From Neelides folsomi (taxonomy: Eukaryota; Arthropoda; Collembola; Neelipleona; Neelidae): a stretch of 64,000 nt of DNA. Below, piece by piece: positions 1 through 11,988 of this stretch; positions within the stretch are counted from its first letter, which is position 1; each line of letters starts with the position of its first letter. The notes beneath the pieces were generated by a model. It was not told where the DNA came from. It saw nothing but the letters and a program-made list of their open reading frames with translations, and ran no database searches. The translations under genes and the position numbers were made by a program. Location of the stretch: the NCBI GenBank assembly GCA_034687125.1, contig JAQGBZ010000277.1, positions 1 through 64,000 of the forward strand. The letters are read 5' to 3'.

Positions 1-518
1 CAAGAATTAAAAGAAAACGGGTAGGAATCAAGGCATCATTCATAGCCGCCATGTCACTTAAATGTCTGTTAAAACCAAAGTTCAAACTCTTAAAATTTAA
101 CTCAACAAAGCACAAGTCAGTTTAACACTACAACTAACAAATTTTTAAAACAAATCGTGAATTGACTATTTTGATACTCAAGTGAAGAGAGATTGGGCTT
201 TTATGAATTGTTTGACTCTTTCTTTGTTGTCGTTACCGCGTTGGTTGTGAGGGATACGTTCATATGACTTGATAGAATGCGGGGGAAGGTGCTAAAGGCA
301 TAAAAGCAACAAATAACTATACTATACAAGTATCTGTATTAATGTTTAATACCAATTTACACCTTCATTAAATTTACTTAACTTAATTATAATGATATAA
401 AAGGCATTAATTAATTAATTATTTTATTGCTTGTATGGATAAAATAAAAGGAATAAACCCCATATTTACAAATTGTTAAATATTTAATCACTTCACTTTG
501 GTTAAAAAAATAATAATG
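1..518. other. Intergenic, no gene seen
   Basis: AT-rich sequence with short poly-A and poly-T runs. No open frame with coding character and no RNA gene is visible. It lies downstream of the minus-strand membrane-protein gene that ends at 519 and probably carries that gene's 3' UTR. Confidence 0.5.
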
Positions 519-3500
519 TCATTCTGTCATATCATCATCAGTTGTAAATTTAAGAAAATATTCTTTTTTCTTATTCGCTAATGCTTCTTCCTCTGCCAAA
601 GTCTTCAACTTCTTTGATGACATTTCCTCAAGCAAAAATTCATCCTTATTCACATGAGTTTGGCCATAGAGATCCGAAAGTCTTTTTTCTTTCGATCCTG
701 TCATAGGTGATTTATCTTTCGACTGATTCACTATTTGTTGTGAATTCAATAATCGTTTGTCTTCAATCGTGTTATTGACAACACTTGGGTTATATTTCCC
801 CCATACCCAACTTGTATCTCTTTTGCTAGGCTTTTTTGTCTCAGTTGATGGAGTCATTTCAAAGCTCTCAACTTCATTATTAGCACTTTTATTGTAATAC
901 AAAACTTCGGGAGATTTGACAGGTTTTGTATTTTTATTTCGATCTGAATTTTTCCTCGGTTCAGAATTTTTCCTTGGTTCTGTATTCTTTCTCAAATCTG
1001 ATCTTTTCCTTGGATCTTCTATTTCTCTTTGATTTGGTTCTTCTCTTCTCATTAAATCTTCTCTTTTCTTCGCATCTTCTCTATTTCTTTTATTCTTCTC
1101 ATCTTTACTAAACTTTTTCTCTTTTGGTGGTTTTGTAAGATCATAAACATTTCTTGAAGGATCGTTGTATCTTGAATAATAAACTTCCTCATCTTCTTCT
1201 GGCGAATCTGTTCTTTGCCAAGGATGAAATCTTCCAGCTACCGGAACCGGAGTAAGAGTCTCATCAGAAATATAATAAGGTTGAGTTAAAATTGTTGAAG
1301 AAGAAGATTCAGACGTTGGAGATGAATCCGCTTCTGTGATGTTTACTTCAAAAGGTTCTTTGCCTAATATTTTCACATTAATATCTCTTGGGTGATGGTG
1401 ATGATGCCGTTGATGATGTTCCTGATGTTGGGGCTCATGTTGGTCATATTTTTTACCAGATGACTTTGGTTCATTTTGGGAAACTTCTTTATATGGCTTA
1501 TTGTGCCGATCACGACGACGTTTATCGACAATTTTCTTCAATTTGTGCTTCTTTGAACGAAAGTTATTTAAAAGCCAATTGCAAAAAGAACCTCGGTCTC
1601 CACTTTCAACATAGCAAAAATAGAGCAAGAGGCAAATGCAGAAGAAAATGAAAAGAAGGAGAAGAAAGAAGAAAAGCCATGAAATCCCACCTTTAGTCGT
1701 TTTAGTTGTCTCTGTACAAATTCAAATTCTACTATGAAATATTTCGTTAATTCCATATAACATTTTTAGAATAATTTTTATAAATAAAAATATTTACTAT
1801 TACTATACTCTATTCCATTTGAGAAGATTATTGAGAATTGAATCATGCTACTTGACAAGTCATTAGAAATTCAAATAAACCGATATTATTTCCTGTAGAA
1901 ATTATTTGCGGGTGACATGACATTCGATTGCCCGGTCAAGTAATATGATTCAATTCTCAATAATCTTCTCAAACGGAATAGAGTATAATTAGTAAAATGA
2001 GGATGTAATTGGCATTATTATTATTAATTAAAATTATCATTACCATTATCTTGAATTAATGCATGATGCTGAGGAGCTTCTTCATAATTATCATCGTAAT
2101 CATCGTATTCTTCACTTTTGGTTTTGTGTCTTGAATGATACTTCGGTTGAGATAAAAAAGTTTGCTGGCCCATTTGTTCTTTAACGACTATAAAATGTTG
2201 ATGATTTTAAGTTTAGTCATAAGAGAAGACTGATTATGGACATGTCATTTATGGAGATAAAACAATCCGAAATAGTGATATAAATTAAGTTAAATAAAAA
2301 AAATATTTAACTTACTTGAATTGCTTGAGAGAGACAAATAACCGTCGATAGATTTGAGTAAAAGAAGTATTCCAGGATAACTCAATGGACATGAGCTGCT
2401 TTTTAATAAGAGCTTCGGAACTAACTAAAAATTACACATGATTTGATTGAGCCATTAAATATTCAAAAATTTCAAAACCGTACAACAATAAAATAATAAA
2501 TCATTAGAATTAATAGGTAATATAAAAATGACGTTTGGTTTCAAAAAATTAAGTTTTGTAGTGAAATTGCTTTATAAATAATATGTAGTTCCAAAAATTC
2601 ATCAATTGGTATATTACTTTTAAAGAGATCCATTCGTCAAGAGCATTTGAGAAGTTTTTCTTCAACTCTACAGAATCCATACAAGATATCCCAGTTATGA
2701 AGAATTCTGACAAGCTATGAGTATAATTTTTATCCTCGTTCAGCTCTTCCATTCCTGGGATTTTAAGTGTCAAACCGTGAGTAGATATTGAAGGTAATTT
2801 GAAAAACACGCGACCATCTTTGGCTATAAAATATATAAATAAATTAATTAAATTAGAAAAATAGATAAACAAATTAATTTAATTAACTTACTTGTAAAGA
2901 AAACATTATTGCAAAACTTTTGTTTATCAAAATTCTCGTTTTTAACATTCAACGTTGTGGGTTTGAGGTTCATTGTGGTGGCCATTTGATTTCCACTCCC
3001 TTTTATAATCTTATCATTCTTCGATTGAGATATTCCAAATGATTGGCGAAATTCTCCGAATTTACTTTTCAGTTCTTTTCCTAAAGTTGTTCGCACTTGC
3101 CTTACTGATTCTTCAGGAGTCACTCCAGCATAGAAGGAAAGACAAAGAAGTGAAAGTCCGTAACGATCAATGAAATCCATGTAATATGTTTTGAAAACGA
3201 GTCGCATTGTATTTGCAACCTCAAGATCTTTTTCTTTATCGCCAATTTGTCGAGTAGCAATTTTAAAATAGCGAATTAAGAACGTTGCAAAAATTTTGTC
3301 ACTTGCACAAACTCCAATTTTTTCTATAAGAAAACTATAATTAAAAAACCTTTTTTTATCTTTAATGTCATAAATCACTTAAATACTGTGTATAAAATTA
3401 TGAACCTTTTTCAAATCGTATTGCATAATTTTGAGAGTTGAATGTTGGAATTAAATGCTTGAAACTTGATAAAATCTAGAATTGTAAGGAATGGAATATT

Positions 3501-3790
3501 AAACCATTTTAATACTCATAATATGAATTAAGTATTTATAAATCAAAGAGCGTCCGTAAAACATTAAACGATAAGCATTATATACACATTATCCTTGTAG
3601 AAATAAACATAATTTAATTTCATTAGATAATCAAAAATAAATTACTTACAGGATCTACTAATTCGATATTTGGACAAACACTACTTTCGGAACTTGCACG
3701 TCTTCCAGCAAAGGTCAGAATGAGTAATATGAGAAGTGTTGTTGATCGTTTCTTACACTTTTGAATGGGGAGTTTCATAGACATGTTCAT
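519..3790 (-). CDS. Unrecognised single-pass type I membrane protein, 764 aa, 7 exons
   Basis: I do not recognise this family. Seven exons join in phase: 3790-3650, 3475-3406, 3323-2892, 2823-2618, 2424-2316, 2187-2044, 1711-519. The product starts with a signal peptide (hydrophobic TLLILLILTFAG after a basic stretch). An ectodomain of about 340 residues follows, with scattered cysteines and an acidic patch (EEYDDYDDNYEE). A very hydrophobic segment at about residues 377-402 is the likely membrane span, and the last 360 or so residues are a long polar tail. The tail has a His-rich run (HHQRHHHHHPRD), Glu/Arg/Lys repeats (RKNTEPRKNSEPRKNS) and Ser/Thr patches, so it looks disordered and cytosolic. 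Start: an ATG directly before the signal peptide; a second ATG lies 6 bases downstream. The gene is divergent from the ADP/ATP carrier, and intron 6 holds a MITE. The gene model is inferred; the function is unknown. Confidence 0.7.
1804..1987. repeat. MITE-like element with 53-bp terminal inverted repeats
   Basis: The left arm (1804-1856) and the right arm (1935-1987) are inverted copies, 50 of 53 bases identical by eye, around a 78-base centre. It lies in intron 6 of the membrane-protein gene. Size, arm length and lack of coding sequence fit a small non-autonomous DNA transposon; the near-identical arms suggest fairly recent insertion. The target duplication is probably TA but is not clear. 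Confidence 0.75.
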
Positions 3791-4572
3791 TATCTAGACC
3801 GTTTTCTAATTAGCTTCCTTTGTTCACACTTCACATGGTTCATATTTCATACTATAAGATTAAATTGACTTTATAATTAAATAAGCATTTCATTGGTAGG
3901 AGTGGTAGGAGTACTTTATAGTTTATGTCACTTTACGTGTGTAATAATGTTTAATTTATAATAGTTTATCAATATAAGAATTAATGTACCACAAGAAAGA
4001 AGCGCAATTTTCCTTGGAGATTTCTAGTCCAAATATGACCGTGAAGTGAAGTTGTAACGTCAGCATAGTTCTGACCAATTTAATTAAATGTAAATGTACA
4101 TTTTTTATTTAATTATGATATATAATTTATATAATTTGGTCAAGAGAGACCAAACCTATAAAAAGTCCTTCTATAATTTTACTGATGTTTTCATTGGTAT
4201 TGTGTTTCATGCTCGTAAAAAAGAAATGATAAACAAGTCTTATCAAACATTGAGCTTAAAGACAATTAAGCACACACATTACAGACACACATTCAGCTTC
4301 CAATGCAATTTCAATTAAAATTAAATAATAATCTCCATGAAATTTCTCCATTAATAAATAAACTGGGATTTTGAATTCCCGCGCAATCTGCGCATGCATT
4401 CTCAATCTCTTTGTTGAGTTTAAAATTTTCTCGAGTTTAGAATTTAGCTTCACTTCATTTCCCACCCAGGAATTCCCTCTCTTTCGCCCAAATCAAAAGT
4501 TCTTTCGTCACCTCCGGTCTATTCTAGTTAATTCGGTTAATTAATCCACCGTCTACTCAAAAGCCAATCAAG
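3791..4572. promoter_or_regulatory. Divergent promoter interval, membrane protein / ADP-ATP carrier
   Basis: This 780-base gap separates two genes transcribed away from each other. The part next to the carrier (about 4376-4572) is less AT-rich, with CG dinucleotides and pyrimidine-rich stretches, and is the likely 5' UTR and core promoter. No TATA box can be assigned with confidence. Confidence 0.4.
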
Positions 4573-5978
4573 ATGTCGAAGGGATTAGCAGATCCAATGT
4601 CTTTTATGAAAGACTTTGTCGCCGGTGGGATTTCGGCTGCAATTTCGAAGACGGCTGTCGCTCCCATCGAGCGTGTCAAGTTGCTTCTTCAAGTCCAACA
4701 TGCTAACAAACAAATGTCACCAGATAAGCATTACAAGGGTCAGGAACTCAGAATAATTAATACAATTTAATAGAACTTTAATTCCACAATATTTTAATTT
4801 TTGAACAAAATGATTTTAATTTGCTATTTTAGGAATGGTTGACTGCTTCACCCGTATTCCAAACGAACAAGGGTTTTTGGCTTTCTGGAGAGGAAATTTG
4901 GCCAATGTCATCCGATACTTTCCGACTCAAGCTCTTAACTTTGCCTTCAAGGATAAGTAATTAGCTAATTAACATAGCTAATTAATAATTAATTAATGCT
5001 TAGCCTGGATGTTCTACTGCAAATATGCTTATTCTTTATTAAAAATGCCGTTTTTTGACATTTTTCAGGTACAAGCAGGTGTTCTTAGGAGGAGTTGACA
5101 AGAACACTCAATTCTGGAGATATTTCATGGGGAATTTAGCTTCTGGAGGAGCTGCCGGAGCCACTTCACTCTGTTTTGTCTATCCTCTTGATTTTGCTCG
5201 TACCCGGTATAAAAATTTCTAATAATGTTTAAATAAAGTCAATTAAATTGATAGTGATCAAATTTTAATCTAAAAATGAAAAAAATCATTTTCAATCAGG
5301 TTGGCAGCCGATATTGGAAAATCTGGAGCTGAGCGAGAATTCAGTGGACTTGGCAATTGCATTTCCAAGATCTTCAGGTCTGATGGACTCATGGGACTCT
5401 ACCGTGGATTCGGCGTATCTGTCCAAGGCATCATCATCTACAGGTAATTCAATTTATCCCAATTTGAGCCCAAATCTTCTAGTATATTTCTCCTATTAAT
5501 TAAACTCTTTAAATAATGATTAAACGTTAAAAAATGTTTTTGAAAAGGGCCGCCTACTTCGGGTTCTTCGACACTGCAAAGGGAATGTTGCCAGATCCAA
5601 AGAACACTCCGTTCCTTATTTCTTGGGCTATTGCACAAATTGTGACGACAGTGGCTGGAATTGTGTCATATCCTTTGGACACTGTTCGTCGTCGTATGAT
5701 GATGCAATCTGGACGAGCTGACAAGATGTACAAGGTGAGATTTGAACAGAAATACCAATAAACATACTTTATCTTTATCAAATGACCTTTTTTTAAATCT
5801 AATCATTCTTACCAATGTTTTAATTTCATTTTAGAACACGTTCGACTGCTGGATTAAGATCTACAAGAATGAGGGCGGCAATGCGTTCTTTAAGGGAGCT
5901 TTCTCCAACGTTCTCAGAGGAACCGGTGGAGCTCTTGTCCTTGTACTTTATGACGAGATTAAAACCTTCCTCTTCTAA
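4573..5978 (+). CDS. SLC25A4/5-like: ADP/ATP translocase (mitochondrial ADP/ATP carrier)
   Basis: Exchanges cytosolic ADP for matrix ATP across the mitochondrial inner membrane. Six exons: 4573-4738, 4833-4956, 5069-5206, 5300-5443, 5548-5734, 5835-5978, giving 300 aa, the family's usual length. All three mitochondrial-carrier repeats are present, with P-x-[DE]-x-x-[RK] signatures (PIERVK, PLDFAR, PLDTVR). The nucleotide-carrier signature RRRMMM follows the third repeat directly. The N-terminal text [20 protein letters not shown] is near-invariant in this family. All intron phases are consistent. An AATAAA at about 6152 could be the poly(A) signal. It is intact, and the identity is very secure; which vertebrate paralogue it matches best cannot be said. 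Confidence 0.97.
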
Positions 5979-6727
5979 GGAAGCTTTAGAGTAGAAGAAA
6001 AAATACACAAAAATGTGAATTTTCTTGTTATTGTCCCTAAACAATAGCTATACTCCTTAAAATATATAAAAAACACAAATTAAAATTCGTCATTAACTCT
6101 CATTAACTGAAAATATTCATAAATTATGAATCAATATTGTAACTAAATCTGCAATAAACACATTTGATTAGACGAAAAATATATAAAACTTGTATTTATT
6201 ATGCCTATTTTGTTCATAAGATTATGATACATATTTTTAGGTTTTTTGGGGGAGCAATATTATTTCATCTTAATAACTATCCATTTACAAACACGTTTGA
6301 TTATAAAGTAATTAGTAATTACCTAATTACACATAATTAATTTTATGAATTAATCAGGGGGTATAATGTAACAAAGGTACATGAATAAACCACTAGCTCA
6401 CGATCTCAATGTTGATCACTTTTCAGAAGCGGAAAAACTGTGAGTGAGTGAAGATGTGGTGAAGAATCTACTCTTATTTAAGTATGTTACTTTAAGATCA
6501 ATCTTCAAAGTCTATTTTCTCGTTTGGTATGTTTATTACATTACATTATAGAATAATATGTTATTTATGTAGGTGTCTTATCACTTTTGACATATTTAGC
6601 CACAAGTTTTATAAGCACTATTATTGCTCGCTGAACATATCAATGGTATTACAATCTCAACAATATATTTATGTTTCTTGGTTCCAGTTCCAGTCTTCCA
6701 GTTCCAAAGGCTTAATCTCAATTAAGA
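5979..6727. other. Intergenic region between carrier and Mpv17-like gene
   Basis: Contains the 3' UTR of the ADP/ATP carrier (candidate poly(A) signal near 6152) and the probable promoter and 5' UTR of the Mpv17-like gene. Open frames here are short and lack coding character. Confidence 0.45.
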
Positions 6728-7619
6728 ATGATTGGGAATATTAAAGTGTTTAGCGCAATGCTTGGAAAGTATCCCATTATTAAATCAGCTCTCCAAACAG
6801 GTATTATCTAAATAACTTTAATTTTCATTATCACTTTCATCGGCTTGATAATATTTGATGAATTTAAAATAGGTTCAATCATGTTCGTTGGTGACGCTTT
6901 GTGTCAAGGTGTGATAGAACGCAAGAAATCATTTGACTATCAAAGGTCACTTCGTTTCGGACTTGTTGGACTCACATTTATGGTATGAACGTATCAATAA
7001 AAAATTGGACTTTAAATAATAATTATGTTTACGATGTCAAATATCTTTTTTATATAAAAAATCAAATTTTTTGAAATTCTCAGGGACCAGCTTTAAGCAT
7101 ATGGTACAGATTCCTAAACAAGCGAGTGGTGCTGAAGAACAATGCTTTAACAGCCTTTGCGAAGATGTCAATTGACCAATGTCTTTTTGCTCCAATTCTT
7201 ATATTCAACTTCATGTGGATTGTCGGGATGGTTCAAGGGTCACCATTACGAGAAATTAAGCATAAAATATCTCGTGAATATGTTCGTGTTTTAAAGACGA
7301 ACTATACGGTAAACAATTTACATAATTAATATACCTCTGACATGAAATAATATTCTAGAATAAAGACTACATTAACTAAATATGCATTTTTCCTTTTCAG
7401 ATTTGGCCAGCTGTACAGATAGTCAATTTCTTCTACATTCCTCCGGTTCATCAAGTGTTGTTTGTTCAGTCAATAGCTCTGTTTTGGAACATGTATCTTT
7501 CATGGAGAACAAATATTTCTGATTCTGATGAGTTTGTTCTGGTTTCAATTGAAGGAGATGAAATTGATGAAGTCAAATCAGAATTCCCAACTTCAAATAA
7601 ACAAAAAGAGTTAATGTAA
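6728..7619 (+). CDS. MPV17: Mpv17/PMP22 family membrane protein
   Basis: Family members sit in the mitochondrial inner membrane or the peroxisomal membrane, where they behave as channel-like proteins; loss of human MPV17 causes mitochondrial DNA depletion. Four exons: 6728-6800, 6873-6982, 7084-7308, 7401-7619, giving 208 aa, normal for the family. Diagnostic stretches are GDALCQGVIE near the N-terminus, GPALSIWYRFLNKRV, the DQCLFAPI helix, and the C-terminal signature TNYTIWPAVQIVNFFYIP followed by WNMYLSWRTN. About 35 polar, acidic residues follow the last helix, longer than in human MPV17. The start is the ATG that opens the only in-phase first exon. Which subfamily member it is (MPV17 itself or MPV17L-type) is less sure than the family call. 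Confidence 0.93.
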
Positions 7620-8359
7620 AACTTAAGACTGCAACAATTAATACATTTAATTGTAATAATTTATTGAATTGCCTTTATCACCCTACTACATATGAAATAT
7701 TTACGAAAATTATACAATTTATACAGTCTGATATATTAAAATAAATTATACTTTAGATCTAAAAAATAGGTATAGTATCGAATATGTTTAGTATTCGTAA
7801 TTTTATTGTCTCAACTCAAAGTGATGGTCTAGTTAATTTTATAAACTGATTATAGAATTATATCTTTAGTACAAGTTAAATTTTATTGATTTAAAAGTAT
7901 AAATATTAAAAATGAATGTACCTTTATGAGAAATTATTCTTTCTTTAATTTGCAAACACGAACATTTTATTCATTCATAAACATTTTTAATCGTAACAAA
8001 GCATAAGTCATATAAAATAGAAAGTATATAATACTCATGAAGTAAATTTAATTAATTTCATCTTTTATTTAATAATATCGATGATTTATTTAATTGAATA
8101 ATTAAAGAAAGTCATATTTAAAAATAAATAATGATATTCTTCAAATCTATAAGTTAAATAGTCAAATATAATAAAACTAAGTAGGTTAAATAGAGATAAT
8201 AAATGCCTTGTGATGTGAATAAACATAAGGAATCATTACGTATTACGTATAGTAGCAATAAGAAGTTAATTGAGATTGAGGTAAGACATTTACATTTGTT
8301 TACTTGGAAAATAATGATTTGATTAATAAAAATAAGATAGTTTGCTTGCAATATATAGT
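7620..8359. other. Intergenic between convergent genes
   Basis: About 740 bases of very AT-rich DNA between the 3' ends of the Mpv17-like gene and CLP1. It must hold both 3' UTRs; several AATAAA/TTTATT-like strings occur on both strands. No other feature seen. Confidence 0.45.
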
Positions 8360-10430
8360 TCATTGGGCGTCCATGAATTGTATTTCTGACAAGAGGAGAA
8401 GTGTTTTGGGCAGAGGTGGAGGTTGAGGAGACAAAACAGTCATTCGCTGTTTTTCCATATCGACTTCTGTCACGCAAACGTAGCCGGCCACGTTGGTTCG
8501 AACTACGTCTTCACTTTCATCAGCAGCAAAGCTCACAGAGAGAATTCGGTGAAGTAAAGAAGTGACATTTGGAGTGACTGGATTAATAATAATCAACAAA
8601 AAGGATCGGATATACTTATGTCCATTAAAATAAATGAAATACATACTGACCTATTACATGCTATTTATTTAATATTTACCTGGAACAAGTTTTGTCCTTG
8701 TATCTTCGTGTTTCATCCCTAAAGGCAAACAAGATTGAGGAACTGATGGTGCACCAATTTTGTATATTTTTGCCTAAAAATTAAATTCATCATTAAATTA
8801 ATATTCTTGAAACCTTATATAAATTCAATTGCTTATTTCGATTAAAATAAAATGTAAATACCTCAGAGAATTTGACTTGAAATGAATGAGGATGCAAAGC
8901 TTGAACGGATGGTTTGCCATAAAAATATTCTCGAATTCGTGAATCTCTCGCTTCTGTTCTGAAATTTTTACTTCGTTCCACAACCTAACCGAATTTCATT
9001 ATTTATTAGAAATAGAGCATTTATTCTCTTTAATTAACAAATAAAAATAATAATCACTTACACCGCCGCTTTTAGGTAGAAAAGTGACTTTGATAAAACT
9101 AGGCATATCCCTGCTAAGTTCGTTATAAAGTCTCTCTTGATCAAGGACAAGAATGACATCAGGCTATATAAAATTAATTTTTAGTCAAATTAGAATTTTA
9201 ATTTAAACCATAAACTAAACCTCTATTAAATTATTCATATAACTTTTCAGTGGATCAACATGATTGTAAAATAACCTCAAAAGCTCGAGCAATGTGTTTA
9301 ATGGACATATATCCGTCGTTTTTTATCCATCCACAAGTATTAATAATTGCGCCAGAAGTTTTAGCTAAATTGAAAAAATAATATCTTTCAAACCAATAAA
9401 CATAATGTTGAGATGAATTGCTAATATAATGAATTTATTAAAAAAATGTTTTTACCTTTTCTATTGCTTTCAATTCTTTCATGTACAACTTCGGCAAGTT
9501 TTGAAACGAGAAGATTATAAAGAGGAATGTTCCCAGATGGAGTTTTATATCCAAAGAAATATGCAAGCGGTGCTTGTTGGACAAATCCCCCTTCTTCAAT
9601 AGAGGCAGGACGTTCAATAAGCATTGCTCCAATAGTTCCAGGAACTGAAATTGATCCTTGTCCAACATCCAAATCAACATAAATTGGTCTCCGTCCCAAT
9701 CGAACTGCATAATTTATAAGAAGACGGCACAAAGTCGTTTTGCCAACATCAGCCGGACCAACGACAAGAACAATTGGACCACGAGCACCGTCTGCTTCTG
9801 CATTCCTATAAAACGAAATCAATAATTTGATGATGGTGCAATATAAAATATTTATCAAAAATTTTAAAAAATCTCAATTTCTCTATAATAATTGTAATTT
9901 CAGAATTATCTCTAAACTATTAATTATTTCACCTTCGTAGTGTCTCAAGAGCTCCGTGGCAGTTTAAGTATACAATCATTGGAGTCTCTTTCGCCACATA
10001 TGCAATTTCTGTCTTTCCTGTAATATGAATTGTAAATTAATGAATATAAATAATCTTAATTTCTTAAGACATTAACACATTATTATAAGTGTTATCATAA
10101 TTGACATAAATTACCTATGATTTGAATGTGACATCCTTGAAATGTGAAAATGGCAAGTTTAGCTCCAGCCCCAAAAGTGTATCTTTTTCCTTTGACCATC
10201 TCCGTCCCAAAAATCTCGGCCATTCCGTCAAGTAGCTATAAATGAAAATCTTAATTAGCCTTTTGCCTCACATAATTTTAAAGATGATCAAGGATAAGAA
10301 GTTCTTATATTCATGAACTTACGATAACATTAATTTGATTTTTTCCTTCAACTTCGAATCGGAGTTCTTCGTCAACACCCAACTTAAAATCTTGAATTTG
10401 TTCAACTATTGGCTCTTTATTCTCCCCCAT
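8360..10430 (-). CDS. CLP1: Polyribonucleotide 5'-hydroxyl-kinase Clp1
   Basis: Phosphorylates 5'-OH RNA ends. In animals it belongs to pre-mRNA cleavage factor II and to the tRNA splicing endonuclease complex, in the nucleus. Nine exons: 10430-10323, 10235-10115, 10017-9933, 9805-9456, 9364-9276, 9163-9062, 8984-8862, 8773-8680, 8577-8360, giving 429 aa (human 425). The N-terminal beta domain carries ELRFEVEG and [10 protein letters not shown]. The P-loop GPADVGKT lies at about residues 121-128, the same place as in the human protein, followed by YAVRLGRRP and [12 protein letters not shown]. Further conserved text is [34 protein letters not shown] and the C-terminal FMDAQ. Kinase motifs appear intact. 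It is divergent from RPUSD1 with under 400 bases between the start codons, so a shared promoter is likely. Confidence 0.97.
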
Positions 10431-10824
10431 TTTAATGCTGTTTTATCAACTTCCAATCAATCGAATTAAAGTAATTTTAATTATCTTATGGTTTATCTTT
10501 GTTTATAATTTTGACTGATCGTAAATTATATTTATTTCGGGGAGTTTTTACTTATCCGGCTTCTGCCCGCTCCGGTCAAATCGAAGATCTATATTTTGTC
10601 AAAGGATTTGGAATTCCTTGTTGAGCTCTTGGCTGCATGTAGTTGGTAGCAAATTGAACATCTCACCTGCAAAAACCAAAACAGCAACAGGAGCAGGTGA
10701 GAAGTGAAGAATTTTTATAAATGAATATTTGTGTTCTTTACGATTATTTCATTAGGCGAGAAGAATAACAATGATCATTTTAATTTAATGATAGTTTTGG
10801 AATTTTGGAGAATGATGAAACAAC
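10431..10824. promoter_or_regulatory. Bidirectional promoter interval CLP1 / RPUSD1
   Basis: Under 400 bases separate the CLP1 start codon from the assigned RPUSD1 start. A less AT-rich patch at about 10540-10690 contains repeated CCGG-type strings (ccggcttctgcccgctccgg) and is the best candidate for the shared core promoter. Short plus-strand frames at 10731-10824 probably belong to the RPUSD1 5' UTR or an earlier exon. Confidence 0.4.
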
Positions 10825-11988
10825 ATGCATCAAATCAAAAAACTTGTGAATTGGTGTATTTTGAAATTGCAAAATATTTTCAAGTTAGTGTATTACTTTA
10901 TAAGCCGGCGATTCCATTATCAAAAATCTGTTTGTTCCGAAATTCAAGAAGACTTTCCAAAAGTTGTAAGGACATTAGATGACATCGAAGTCCTTCATGA
11001 TTCTCCACATTACATTGTTGTGAATAAAGCATCTGATGTGCTAATAAATTCCGACGATCAGTTAAAAGGTTTCAAACTCAAACACTATTTTATAAAATAA
11101 TGAAAATATTAATTATTTTATTCATTCAATACAGAATTTGTACAGTTTTGTGTTAATTTATATTATTAAAATGTTCGTTGCAATATTTTAGTGACTGTTT
11201 CAAAACAATTGGAAAGAATATATCCCGACCTTGTTCAACCATCACTTGCTTACAAATTCTACTTTTGCCATCGACTCGACTACTCAACAAGCGGAGTTCT
11301 CTGTATAGCAAAATATAAAAGATCTGCTACAGCCGCTGCAAAGACATTTGAAAATAAAATAGCTAAAAAGTACATTAATCAACAATTAAGTAAATGACAC
11401 TGAAATGTTGCAAAAATCTTTTTAACACAACGATTCTTATATTAAATAAATTTTCAATGAGAGAAATTAATGAGTTATGATTTAATTTATCATAGGTTCT
11501 ATGTTGCAATTCTTCGAGGTCATGTTTCAAAAGATTATTTGGAAATTGACCTTGCAATTGGAGAAGACGTTCGAGAAGAATTCAAAGGGATTCGAATGGC
11601 AAACGAAGACGAAATTAATTGTAGCCAAAAAGCCCGAAAATCCGTAACAAGAATGGTTTTACTCGAACGTGGGGTTTGCAATGGATATCCAGCAAGTAAA
11701 GTTTTACTTCGTCCATTAACTGGACGCCGTCATCAACTTCGACTTCACATGTCACACCTTGGCCATACAATTGTTGGAGATTACACCTATTCGAATCGAA
11801 GAGATTGTTCTCCATATAGAATGTATCTTCACGCTTATATGCTCAACTTCAAGAACGCTATTGAAGAAATTAATGTCAAAGCCCCAGACCCATTCTTGCC
11901 CTTTGATCTCAGAAATGAATGGAATCCGGAAGAATTTATATTTTCAATCGAAGACGCTATTAAGATTTTGAACGAGAAAGATAAATAA
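10825..11988 (+). CDS. RPUSD1: RNA pseudouridylate synthase RPUSD1-like
   Basis: RluA-type pseudouridine synthase that isomerises uridine in RNA. Three exons: 10825-11068, 11192-11369, 11496-11988, about 304 aa (human RPUSD1 312). The catalytic motif HRLD with the active-site Asp (about residue 111) lies in CHRLDYSTSGVL. The C-terminal RluA signature SKVLLRPLTGRRHQLRLHMS-HLGHTIVGDYTY is complete, and the terminal APDPFLPF and WNPEE resemble RPUSD1 rather than other RPUSD proteins. The region before VLHDSPHYIVVNKASD is about 50 residues longer than in human and poorly conserved, so the true start may lie in another exon or downstream; the 10825 ATG is only the first in-frame choice. Family identity is secure, start uncertain. 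Confidence 0.9.

Noticed and set aside
4748-5300. Several open frames on both strands across the ADP/ATP carrier exons and introns
   Set aside because: They read through the carrier exons in wrong frames or over its introns and have no family similarity.
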